Position numbers and translations under genes: made by a program. Of a stretch of DNA of 16,748 nt, positions 1-6,707 are shown in pieces. Position 1 is the stretch's first letter. Each line of letters begins with the position of its first letter. The DNA is taken from NCBI GenBank assembly GCA_036525535.1, contig DATDAH010000164.1, forward strand, positions 1 through 16,748, given 5' to 3'. The notes below the pieces were generated by a model. The model ran no database searches. It was not told where the DNA came from and saw only the letters and a list, made by a program, of their open reading frames with translations. Source of the DNA: DATDAH01 sp036525535. GTDB taxonomy: Bacteria > Actinomycetota > Acidimicrobiia > Acidimicrobiales > DATDAH01.

Positions 1-1
1 C

Positions 2-514
2 ACCCTGCAGGAGGTGTCCGGAGGACGGCTGCTGCTCGGGCTCGGCGCCGGGACCAGCCCAACCGGTTCCTACGTCGCCGAGCAACTGGCGCTGGGCCGG
101 GTGCCCGCCCACGACCCCGAGCGCCGGGCGGCACTGGCCGAGTACATCGCGGTGATCCGCCAGGTCTGGGCGGGCACGGTGGGCGGGGTCGACGGCTTCC
201 TGTGCCCCAACCCGCCGCCGCCCGTCATCGTCGCCGTCTTCGGGCCCAAGCTGGCGACGATCGCCGGCCAGATGGCCGACGGCATCAACACGCTGGCCAC
301 CCTGCCCGACCTTGCGGGCGTGGCGACCGCGGCCCGGGCCGCGGCGCCGGACCCCGACCGCTTCCTGGTCACGGTGTTCGCGGGGATGAGCCCGGCGTGG
401 CTGGATCCCGAGAGCGGCGAGCGTCGCCGGGTGGCCGCCGTGGGCGCCGCCCGGCTGATCCTGGTCGTCCCACCCGGCCTGGACCCCGCCCGACTCCCGG
501 ATCCCGGGAACTGA
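2..514 (+). CDS. LLM-class flavin oxidoreductase, 3' part (5' end outside window)
   Basis: The frame is open from the left edge (base 2) to TGA at 512-514, giving 171 visible residues. The start reads TLQEVSGGRLLLGLGAG, the conserved segment of luciferase-like monooxygenases in which a Ser-Gly-Gly-Arg turn is followed by a beta strand ending in GLGAG. The visible part therefore starts in the middle of the TIM barrel, and about half of a normal 280-350 residue enzyme lies upstream. In actinobacteria this family often uses reduced F420 to reduce or oxidise carbonyls or alkenes, but some members use FMN; the sequence does not decide. The GTG at 14 is an internal valine codon, not a start, because homology continues upstream of it. 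The C-terminus (LILVVPPGLDPARLPDPGN) is short and Pro-rich. A lipoprotein gene follows 66 nt later on the same strand. Substrate unknown. Confidence 0.85.
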   Translation, partial: TLQEVSGGRLLLGLGAGTSPTGSYVAEQLALGRVPAHDPERRAALAEYIAVIRQVWAGTVGGVDGFLCPNPPPPVIVAVFGPKLATIAGQMADGINTLATLPDLAGVATAARAAAPDPDRFLVTVFAGMSPAWLDPESGERRRVAAVGAARLILVVPPGLDPARLPDPGN

Positions 515-580
515 GCGCCCGTGGCCGTCGTCAGATGCAGTGGCGGCAACGGCGCCGCACCCGAATCCAGGAGATCCCCC

Positions 581-1078
581 ATGCGTCAGCTCACCCGAGT
601 CCTGTTGCCGCTTCTCGTCGTGGCCGCCCTCGGCGCCGCGTGTGGCGGGGACGATGCCGACGAGGTCGTCGCCGCTGACGGCGGGTCGACGGACTCGACC
701 ACGACCACGGTGGATCCCGACACGGCGGTGTCCAGCCCTCCGGGGACCGATGACGGCTCGACCGCCGTCACGTGGACCCGCATCGAGCCGACGGACGACC
801 TGGTGGACCCGGTCGTGGCCACGCCGGACTCGCTCGTCCCCGACCCGGACGATCCCAGCGCCGTGCTCGTCCGCTTCTACGGCGGCGTCCAGGAGTGCTA
901 CGGCGCCCAGGCCACCGTGGTCGACCAGGGCCCCGACGAGGTCCGCATCCGCCTCGAGGTCGGTGGCCGAGCCGACGCCGCGGGCGCCGACTGCATCGAG
1001 CTCGCCGAGGCCCAGGAGCTCCTGGTCATCCTCGACGCCCCCGTGGGCGACCGCGACCTCGTCGCCGCCACCGCCTGA
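581..1078 (+). CDS. Small secreted lipoprotein, function unknown
   Basis: This encodes 165 residues from the ATG at 581, chosen because CAGGAG (568-573) lies 7 nt upstream and because the protein then starts with a clean lipoprotein signal: MRQL, a hydrophobic run of about 15 residues, then LGAAC with the lipidated Cys at 21. A start at 521 would put 20 polar residues ahead of the signal and is rejected. After the Cys come acidic residues and a Thr/Ser/Asp linker (about 24-60), typical of actinobacterial lipoproteins, then a compact domain (about 65-165) with two Cys (in the segments QECYGAQ and ADCIEL) that could form a disulfide. I recognise no catalytic motif and cannot name a family. It is expected at the outer face of the cytoplasmic membrane. 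A strong hairpin begins 6 nt after the stop and may end the transcript. Confidence 0.8.
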   Translation: MRQLTRVLLPLLVVAALGAACGGDDADEVVAADGGSTDSTTTTVDPDTAVSSPPGTDDGSTAVTWTRIEPTDDLVDPVVATPDSLVPDPDDPSAVLVRFYGGVQECYGAQATVVDQGPDEVRIRLEVGGRADAAGADCIELAEAQELLVILDAPVGDRDLVAATA

Positions 1079-1084
1079 CCCCCT

Positions 1085-1136
1085 CGTTCTGGCGCCCGAT
1101 TGTGGTGCTCTGGCACCGCAATCGGGCGCCAGTTCG
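1085..1136 (+). repeat. Palindromic hairpin repeat, copy 1 (terminator-like)
   Basis: The arms 1089-1102 (CTGGCGCCCGATTG) and 1119-1132 are perfectly complementary over 14 bp. An inner GGTGC/GCACC stem (1104-1108 with 1113-1117), reached through a T-G wobble, leaves a 4-nt loop, so an RNA hairpin of about 20 bp is expected. It starts 6 nt after the lipoprotein stop and is followed by a start codon 26 nt later. No T-tract follows, so if it terminates it is of the U-less kind reported in actinobacteria. The segment 1119-1136 is an exact reverse complement of 15580-15597, which shows a repeated element and not a chance stem. Confidence 0.8.
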
Positions 1137-1150
1137 CATCGGGTCGGATC

Positions 1151-1156
1151 TACGGT
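1151..1156 (+). promoter_or_regulatory. Candidate -10 box for leaderless DUF6204 gene
   Basis: TACGGT fits TANNNT and ends 6 nt before the ATG at 1163, the spacing expected if transcription starts at the start codon. No Shine-Dalgarno at a normal distance competes with it (only a run of G). I see no clear -35. It lies just after the hairpin that closes the preceding gene. Confidence 0.45.
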
Positions 1157-1162
1157 CGGGGG

Positions 1163-1477
1163 ATGCGCATCTTCCGGGCGACCGTGCGGGGCCAGTTCGA
1201 CGGCCTCGACGAGGAGCAGCAGGCTGCGCTGCGGCGCCGAGCCGACGAGCACGACATCCTGATGTCGTCCTTCAGCCGAGAGGGCACGTTCATCTACAGC
1301 CCGGCCCTGACCTGGTTCAACCTCCGCTACGAGCTACGCAGCGAGGACGAGGCCACCGATGAGCAGGTCCAGGCCCAGGCCCTCGAGACCGCCGAGGCCC
1401 GCCTCGTCGCCGACGGCATCGGACACAAGCGCCTCCGCGTCGACCTCATGGACATGGCCAGCGTCTGGCGGGACTGA
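1163..1477 (+). CDS. DUF6204 family small protein
   Basis: This encodes 104 residues. The N-terminus MRIFRATVRGQFDGLDEEQQ, then EHDILMSSFSREGTFIYSPAL and FNLRYELRSED, followed by a helix (about 70-88) and an ending of the form GYGxxxLRVxxxDM, match the actinobacterial DUF6204 pattern (about 100-115 residues) as I remember it; no function is established for the family. The ATG at 1163 is preferred over the in-frame start at 1100, because the latter lies inside the hairpin repeat and its extra residues do not look like the family. No signal peptide or membrane segment, so cytosolic. A TANNNT box sits 6 nt upstream, suggesting its own leaderless transcript. The stop codon is separated by a single base from the stop of the opposing ACAD-like gene. 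Confidence 0.8.
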   Translation: MRIFRATVRGQFDGLDEEQQAALRRRADEHDILMSSFSREGTFIYSPALTWFNLRYELRSEDEATDEQVQAQALETAEARLVADGIGHKRLRVDLMDMASVWRD

Positions 1478-1478
1478 G

Positions 1479-2585
1479 TCAGGCCAGGAGCTCGTGGCCG
1501 AGGTCCAATGTGGCGGCGTCGGAGGCGAAGAAGTGCTGGCTGCCGGCGTGGAGATCGCGGAAGCCGCGCTGGAGGGGACCGTCGCGCAGGGCCGTGGTGC
1601 CGGCCAGGAGGTAGGCCTCCCGGGCGATGTCGGCGCCCTGCTGGCTGACGAAGACGCTGGCTTGCCGACAGGCGGTGATGGCGGACAGGTCGGGCTCGCC
1701 GCCTCCGGCGACCGAGGCCTCGGCCGCGGACGCGGCCTCGTGGACCCAGGCCTTGGCCGCCCGGAAGCGGGACTCGAGCTGGCCCACGGCGTACACGAAG
1801 CGGTCGCTCTCCTTGAGCGGCGTGGCCGCACCCATTCGGTGCTTGGTCCGGGCCACGTCGACCAGCTCGTCGAGGACCCGCCGGATGACCCCGAGGGCGA
1901 ACCCGGCGTGGCCCACGGCGGTCAGGCACATGACGCCCAGGTCGTAGGTCGGCCCGCCCCGGCGGCGGACGGGGGCGAAGAAGTCGAACGTGGCCTCCTC
2001 GGTCACGTGGACGTCGCGGACGGCGTAGTCATAGCTGGCCGTCGACTCGAGGCCGAGCACGTCCCAGTTGCCCCGTAGCTCGATGTCCGCGACGGGCATG
2101 AGGGCGAACAGGAAGCGGGGGTCGGTGCCTTCGGGCTCTTCGGTGATGGTGCCCGCTCCGGCCCACGACGAGTGGGCGATGCCGGAGCCGAACTGATAAT
2201 CGCCGGTCAGTCGGTAGCCGCCGTCCTCGGGGACGGCCACGCCGTTGGGCGCGAACTGGCCGGCCGCCAGCGGCACCCCGTCGGCGAAGAGCTTCTCGGC
2301 GAAGCCGTCCCCGGCCCACGCGCCGAAGAAGGCGATGGTCGACGAGTTGGCCAGCAGGCACCAGCCGGCCGATCCGTCGGCCCGGGCGACCTCGGCCAGG
2401 ACGTCCATCTGCTCGACCAGGGTCAGCTCCGACCCGCCCACCTCCCGGGGCGTGGCTATGGCGTGGAGCCCGGCTTCGGTCAGGGCCTCCACGGTCTCGG
2501 TCGGTACGGGCTCGGGAGACGTGCGCTCGGCGTTGGCGGCGATGGTGCTGTAGAGGTCTCGGGCGGAATCGAGGGCGGTGCTCAC
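1479..2585 (-). CDS. Acyl-CoA-dehydrogenase-fold flavoprotein (PF08028-type, possible class D monooxygenase)
   Basis: This encodes 368 residues from GTG at 2585; GTG at 2606 would add 7 residues and leave only 2 bp to the divergent gene. The N-terminal helical part has TPREVGGSELTLVEQ and ARADGSAGWC. The middle beta domain has GDYQFGSGIAHSSWAGAG (about 128-145), the arrangement seen in flavin monooxygenases such as HsaA, HpaB or DszC and in related desaturases. The C-terminal helical domain (about 225-368) is of the Acyl-CoA_dh_2 type and ends in an LxAGTTAL...RDLHAGSQH segment. Such proteins either dehydrogenate a thioester or hydroxylate a substrate with FADH2/FMNH2 supplied by a reductase; no reductase gene is visible here. 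It is divergent from the molybdenum oxidoreductase, with promoters likely shared, so joint regulation is plausible. The exact reaction is unknown. Confidence 0.82.
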   Translation of the reverse strand: MSTALDSARDLYSTIAANAERTSPEPVPTETVEALTEAGLHAIATPREVGGSELTLVEQMDVLAEVARADGSAGWCLLANSSTIAFFGAWAGDGFAEKLFADGVPLAAGQFAPNGVAVPEDGGYRLTGDYQFGSGIAHSSWAGAGTITEEPEGTDPRFLFALMPVADIELRGNWDVLGLESTASYDYAVRDVHVTEEATFDFFAPVRRRGGPTYDLGVMCLTAVGHAGFALGVIRRVLDELVDVARTKHRMGAATPLKESDRFVYAVGQLESRFRAAKAWVHEAASAAEASVAGGGEPDLSAITACRQASVFVSQQGADIAREAYLLAGTTALRDGPLQRGFRDLHAGSQHFFASDAATLDLGHELLA

Positions 2586-2592
2586 GGCGCCC

Positions 2593-2602
2593 TGTCTAGC
2601 CT
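2593..2602. promoter_or_regulatory. Candidate overlapping divergent -10 boxes
   Basis: On the + strand TAGCCT (2597-2602) ends 6 nt before the GTG at 2609. On the - strand TAGACA (2598-2593) ends 7 nt before the GTG at 2585. The two share CTAG at 2596-2599. Both spacings fit leaderless transcripts starting at the GTG. The - strand box departs from TANNNT at its last base, so that half is weaker. Confidence 0.45.
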
Positions 2603-2608
2603 TCACTC

Positions 2609-4591
2609 GTGAGCACGATCACCACGGCCTGTCCGCTCGACTGCCCGGACGGGTGCTCGCTCTCGATCACCGTGGAGGACGAGAGGATCACGGCCATCGA
2701 CGCCGTGCCCGAGGGGGAGGCGGCCAACCCGCTGACCGACGGCTGGATCTGCCGCAAGGTGCGGCGCATGACCCGGCGCATCCACGGCGACCAGCGCCTG
2801 ACGACCCCGCTGCGCCGGACCGGGCCGAAGGGCTCGGGCCAGTTCGAGCCGCTCGGCTGGGACGAGGCCTTGGACGAGATCGCGGCCCACATCCGCACCG
2901 CGATCGATGAGCACGGGCCGTCGTCGGTCGTGCCCTACCTCTACAACTCCTCGGCCGCGGTTCTGGAGAGCGACGGCCTCACGCCCTTGCTGTTCGAAGC
3001 GCTGGAAGCGGCCGAGGTGGAGCACACGATCTGTGCCGCGACCGCCTCCAAAGCGTGGCGGCTGGTGCTGGGGACCATGCCGAGTGCCGACCCGACTGAC
3101 GTGGCCGACAGCGACCTCATCGTGGTCTGGGGCGCCAATCCGACCGTGTCCAACTCCCACCTCGCTCCTCGCATCGAGGCTCGAGCCCGGGAGGGGGCCA
3201 AGGTCGTGGTCATCGACCCCCGCCGGACGCCCGCCGCGGACCGGGCGAGTCGCTTCCTGCCGGTGAAGCCGGGGACCGACGTGGTCCTGGCCATGGCCGC
3301 GGCCGCGGAGCTCGAGCGACGGGGCGCCGTGGACCGGGCGTTCGTCGACGAGCACGCCGAGGGGGCCGACGAGTACCTCGCCGCCTGTGCCGAGTGGACG
3401 GTCGAGCGAGCGGCCGAGGTCTGCGGGCTGGAGCCCGAGGACATCACCGGCTTCGTCGACGACATCGTCGGGGCCCAGGCGCCGATGCTGCGGGTCGGCT
3501 GGGGCATGGAGCGCAACCGCAACGGCGGCTCGGCCCACCGGGCGACCATGTCGCTGTGGGTGCTGGCCGGTGCCTTCGGTCGCCCGGGTGCGGGCGTCGT
3601 CGGGGCGACCAGCCCGGCCGAGGACCCGACCGCAGGCGCCGTGCGCAACGCCGTGCTCGGCGGCGGCGACTACCCGAACCGGCGCATCGTCAACATGAAC
3701 CGCTTCGGCGCCGTCCTGGCGGGGGAGGGCGGTGCGGTCGACGTCCTCTTCGTCCAGGGCTCGAACCCGGCCGCGTCGGCCCCCAACCAGCCCGCGGTCC
3801 ACGAGGGCCTGGCCCGGGATGACCTGTTCACCGTGGTCCACGACCAGGTGATGACCGACACCGCCCGCTTCGCCGACATCGTGCTGCCGGCCACCACCAG
3901 CTTCGAGGTCGACGACATCGTCGCCGGCTACGGCGGCTACTGGGTGCAGGACTCCCCGGCCGTGATCCCGCCGGTCGGCGAGAGCCGGCCCAACAACCAG
4001 GTGGCCCACGGCCTGGCCATCCGCCTCGGCTTGGAGAGTGAGGCCTTCGACCCCAGCCCGGCGCGCCTGCGGGCGCTGATGGTCGGGCCGTTCGAGCTGC
4101 CGTTGCGCCTCCAGCCCGAGGGTGCGGTCCAGTTCAAGGACCTGTGGCCCGCTCACGCCGGCTCCACCTCCCGCAAGGCCCGCCTGGTCACCGACGACCC
4201 GACTTCGGACCGCCTCCCGACCTACCGGGACAACGACGTCACGGGGGGCTCATTGATCCTGCTGACGCCCGCCACGAACCGCACGATCACGTCCATGTTC
4301 GGCGAGTACGACTCGTCGGATCCGAGCGTGCACCTGCACCCGGCCGACGCCGAGTCGAGAGGCCTGACGCAGGGTCAGCAGGCTGTCGTGACCAACGGCC
4401 AGGCGTCGATCACCGTCGCCGTGGCAGTGGACGACGCCATCCGCCCCGGCGTGGCCAGCATCCCCAAGGGCCTCTGGTGCAAGGCCACCCCCGAAGGTCT
4501 GACCGCCAACGCCTTCGCCCCCGACACACTGTCCGACCTCGCAGGAGGCGCCCGGTTCAACGACGCCATGGTCGAGGTCCAGCCGGCCTGA
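2609..4591 (+). CDS. Molybdopterin (bis-MGD) oxidoreductase with [4Fe-4S], DMSO-reductase family
   Basis: This encodes 660 residues. The N-terminal Fe4S4 domain has C8-x3-C12-x3-C16-x31-C48, followed by K50, the position that usually lies between the cluster and the pterin. The central Mo-binding region includes DSDLIVVWGANPTVSNSHL and VVVIDPRRTPAADRASRFLPVKPGTD, typical of MGD-nucleotide binding. The C-terminal dinucleotide-binding domain spans about 548-660 (LILLTPATNRT, then TANAFAPDTLSDLAGGARFND). C142 in ICAATASKAW is a possible Mo ligand by position, but I cannot prove it. There is no Tat signal, so it is a cytosolic enzyme of the broad formate-dehydrogenase/BisC-like group, not a periplasmic reductase. 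GTG at 2609 is supported by the short family-like N-terminus before C8 and by TAGCCT 6 nt upstream. No electron-transfer subunit is adjacent. Substrate and direction are unknown. Confidence 0.88.
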   Translation: MSTITTACPLDCPDGCSLSITVEDERITAIDAVPEGEAANPLTDGWICRKVRRMTRRIHGDQRLTTPLRRTGPKGSGQFEPLGWDEALDEIAAHIRTAIDEHGPSSVVPYLYNSSAAVLESDGLTPLLFEALEAAEVEHTICAATASKAWRLVLGTMPSADPTDVADSDLIVVWGANPTVSNSHLAPRIEARAREGAKVVVIDPRRTPAADRASRFLPVKPGTDVVLAMAAAAELERRGAVDRAFVDEHAEGADEYLAACAEWTVERAAEVCGLEPEDITGFVDDIVGAQAPMLRVGWGMERNRNGGSAHRATMSLWVLAGAFGRPGAGVVGATSPAEDPTAGAVRNAVLGGGDYPNRRIVNMNRFGAVLAGEGGAVDVLFVQGSNPAASAPNQPAVHEGLARDDLFTVVHDQVMTDTARFADIVLPATTSFEVDDIVAGYGGYWVQDSPAVIPPVGESRPNNQVAHGLAIRLGLESEAFDPSPARLRALMVGPFELPLRLQPEGAVQFKDLWPAHAGSTSRKARLVTDDPTSDRLPTYRDNDVTGGSLILLTPATNRTITSMFGEYDSSDPSVHLHPADAESRGLTQGQQAVVTNGQASITVAVAVDDAIRPGVASIPKGLWCKATPEGLTANAFAPDTLSDLAGGARFNDAMVEVQPA

Positions 4592-4616
4592 AGCGCAGGG
4601 TGCAACCCGAGCGGGG

Positions 4617-5711
4617 TCAGACGCCCGAGAGGACCGCGTCGGCGACGAGGTCCTCCAGGTGGTGGGCGTCCCACCAGTTGAGCTGCATGGCCTTGGCCCG
4701 GCGGAAGAAGAGCTGGATGTCGTACTCGAGGGTGAAGCCGACGCCGCCCCAGATCTGCTGGCCCATGGCGGTGACGTCGCGGAAGGTCTGGTCGGCGAAG
4801 AGCTTGGCCATGGGGGCGAGCTGGTCGATCGGCCGCCCCATCGACCGGGCCCACGCGGCCTCGTAGACGAGGACCTGGGCGCCGTCGACCCGGGTCACGG
4901 CGTCGGCCAGGTAGTGAGACAGCGACTGGAAGGCGCCGATGGGCTTGCCGAACTGCTGACGGTCCTTGGCGTACTGGTTGGTGATGTCGAGGGCGTAGCG
5001 GGCCCCGCCCACGGCGGCGGCGGCCTGGAGGACGGCGCCGTCGAGCATGACCCGGTGCCAGGTCTCCCAGGTCGCCCCCTCGACCTTGGTGCCCACGGCG
5101 CCGTCGAGGTCGACCCGGTACTGGGTGTCGGAGGCGATGGTGAACTGCTGGGTCAAGGTGACGCCCTCGGCCTCCCGGTCGACCAGGAACAGCTCGACGT
5201 CGTCCTCGCCGTCCCCCGTGCGGGCCAGGACGAGCAAGACGTCCGCGCCGGCGGCGTAGGGCACGTGGCGCTTGACGCCGGTCAGGCGGTCGCCGTCGGC
5301 CCGGGTCTGGACGCCCCGCGGGCGGTAGGCGCCGTCGGGCTCCAGCCAGGCCACGGTGGCGACCGTGTCGCCCGAGGCGATGGCGCCCAAGAGGTCGTCC
5401 TGACCGCCGGCCGCGGCCAGCACGCCACCTGTCAGCACGGCGCTGACGAAGTGCGGCGTGGGGGCCAGGGACCGGCCCAGCTCCTCGTAGAGGATGACGC
5501 CCTCCAGCATCGACTGGCCCGAGCCGCCGGCCGCCTCGGGCAGCAGCAGGCCGACCAGGTCGAGGGCCTTCAGCTGCTCCCAGAGGGTGGGGTCGAAGCC
5601 CTGGGGGTCGTCCTCCAGCTCCCGGACCTTGGTCAGCGGGCTGTGCTGGGCCAGCAGGCCCCGCACCATCTCCCGCAGCATGTCCTGCTCGCCGCTGAAC
5701 TCCAGATCCAT
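4617..5711 (-). CDS. Acyl-CoA dehydrogenase subunit lacking the catalytic Glu
   Basis: This encodes 364 residues and is the last gene of the five-gene operon. The ATG at 5711 has GAGGAG 7 nt upstream and lies 4 nt after the preceding stop; the start at 5798 lies inside the neighbour and is rejected. Full ACAD fold: helical N-terminus (1-110), beta domain (about 115-215), helical C-terminus. FAD-binding marks are present: DRQQFGKPIGAFQ (250-262) and QIWGGVGF (319-326). The base is missing in both known places: the helix-G position reads MLDGAVLQ (222-229) and the C-terminal EGT position reads RRAKAMQLNWW (337-347). Length and losses resemble FadE28/ChsE1, the non-catalytic partner in alpha2-beta2 steroid-side-chain dehydrogenases. 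The likely partner is the product of 7954-9132. A catalytic residue placed elsewhere cannot be excluded. Confidence 0.88.
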   Translation of the reverse strand: MDLEFSGEQDMLREMVRGLLAQHSPLTKVRELEDDPQGFDPTLWEQLKALDLVGLLLPEAAGGSGQSMLEGVILYEELGRSLAPTPHFVSAVLTGGVLAAAGGQDDLLGAIASGDTVATVAWLEPDGAYRPRGVQTRADGDRLTGVKRHVPYAAGADVLLVLARTGDGEDDVELFLVDREAEGVTLTQQFTIASDTQYRVDLDGAVGTKVEGATWETWHRVMLDGAVLQAAAAVGGARYALDITNQYAKDRQQFGKPIGAFQSLSHYLADAVTRVDGAQVLVYEAAWARSMGRPIDQLAPMAKLFADQTFRDVTAMGQQIWGGVGFTLEYDIQLFFRRAKAMQLNWWDAHHLEDLVADAVLSGV

Positions 5712-5715
5712 CTCG

Positions 5716-6201
5716 CTACTCCTCAGGTGGGAAGGGCCGCCACGCGTCGCCGCGCAACGCCCAGGGGTTGTCGTCCTCGTCGGTGGGGATGGCGACACGG
5801 GCGTGGCCCGTCGTGCACGTCCGCTCGCCGACCGTCAGGGTCAGGTCGACGTCGACCCAACCGCAGCCGTCCTTGTCTGTGGCCACCGCTGTGACCGTGC
5901 CCCGCAGGACCATGCGGTCCTCGGGGAAGACCGAGCCGAGCATGCGGAACCGGAGCTGGCCGAGGCGCCCTTTCGGGCCGGTCCAGTCAGTGAGGAAGCG
6001 CTCGAACCAGGCGGCCTGGTTGGGCGTGTTCAGGAAGATGTCCTGGGTGCCGTTGCGCTCGGTGGCGAACTTGTGGTCGTGGTGCATCGGCCGCCAGTCC
6101 CGGGTGGCCAGTGCTCCCAGGACCACGGTCGTGGCGGTCACGTCGTAGGCCAGCTCGGGCACCTCGTCGCCCACGCTCACGTCGCCCAGTAGGAGGCTCA
6201 T
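5716..6201 (-). CDS. MaoC-like enoyl-CoA hydratase, catalytic subunit (ChsH1-like)
   Basis: This encodes 161 residues, a single hot-dog domain. ALATRDWRPMHHDHKFA contains D35 and H40, the Asp/His pair of R-specific hydratase-2 enzymes. The following DIFLNTPNQAAWFERFLTD resembles the mycobacterial ChsH1 (Rv3541c) segment DIFVN...YVTDWAGP, from memory of that protein. The expected reaction is addition of water to a trans-2-enoyl-CoA. ATG at 6201 overlaps the TGA of the upstream gene by 4 nt (ATGA), so the two are translationally coupled, which suits a heteromer made in equal amounts. The next gene, the short ACAD, begins 4 nt after this stop. The protein is somewhat longer than ChsH1 because of a C-terminal tail (NPWALRGDAWRPFPPEE). 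Substrate is inferred only as an acyl-CoA made by the ACAD pair. Confidence 0.87.
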   Translation of the reverse strand: MSLLLGDVSVGDEVPELAYDVTATTVVLGALATRDWRPMHHDHKFATERNGTQDIFLNTPNQAAWFERFLTDWTGPKGRLGQLRFRMLGSVFPEDRMVLRGTVTAVATDKDGCGWVDVDLTLTVGERTCTTGHARVAIPTDEDDNPWALRGDAWRPFPPEE

Positions 6202-6707
6202 GCGTCAGCCCGCCGATAACCGAAGCCGGTGTAGGACTCGGTGCCCACCCAGGTCCCGTCGTCGGTGTGGTACTCGACGTCGATGACCCAGAAGCGGCCG
6301 GTGCCCAGCTTGGTGGTCTTCTCGTCGGACACGGACCGCAGGATCTGGCGGGTGGTGATGCGGTCGCCGGGGCGGACGGGCTCGCCGAAGGTGATGACGT
6401 TGTCGCTCATCACGGCCTCAGGTAGGCCGAGGGTCTCCTTCAGGTCGAAGTGGACCTTCAGGGGGACCTGGGGCTCGGACACCCCGGGCGCCCAGTTGTG
6501 GGGTCGGAACCAGACCGAGAGCATCGACGGTGGCGCGATCGGCCCGCCCGCCAGCGCTTCGGCCACGGCCTCGTCCCAGTAGAGGGGGTTGCCGTTCTCG
6601 GTCGAGGACAGCGACGACCAGACGTAGCCCATCTCGGCCGGGAAGCCCCCATCCTCTTCGTACCTGGGCTCCCCGATCCACGACCGGACCTCCTCCACGG
6701 CGGTCAT
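6198..6707 (-). CDS. MaoC-like hydratase partner subunit without the Asp/His pair (ChsH2 MaoC-part-like)
   Basis: This encodes 169 residues. The segment ENGNPLYWDEAVAEALAGGPIAPPSMLSVWF (in two parts, about 37-67) is the mark of the N-terminal-MaoC type (PF13452), seen in FAS-type dehydratases and in the MaoC part of mycobacterial ChsH2. At the place where hydratase 2 has Asp and His it reads NPLYWDE, so it probably does not catalyse but builds the acyl tunnel of a dimer with the 5716-6201 product. ChsH2 in mycobacteria also has a fused DUF35 Zn-ribbon domain; this protein has none, and the only free-standing DUF35 protein in the window is at 14156. ATGA overlaps join it to the genes on both sides (ATG at 6707 over the upstream TGA 6706-6704; its own TGA over the next ATG). 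Confidence 0.85.
   Translation of the reverse strand: MTAVEEVRSWIGEPRYEEDGGFPAEMGYVWSSLSSTENGNPLYWDEAVAEALAGGPIAPPSMLSVWFRPHNWAPGVSEPQVPLKVHFDLKETLGLPEAVMSDNVITFGEPVRPGDRITTRQILRSVSDEKTTKLGTGRFWVIDVEYHTDDGTWVGTESYTGFGYRRADA

Noticed and set aside
2603..4156. 517-codon open frame on the minus strand opposite the molybdenum oxidoreductase
   Set aside because: Composition is Arg/Gly/His/Val-rich with no family motif; it mirrors a real gene with clear Fe-S and MGD motifs. Common in 70% GC coding DNA.
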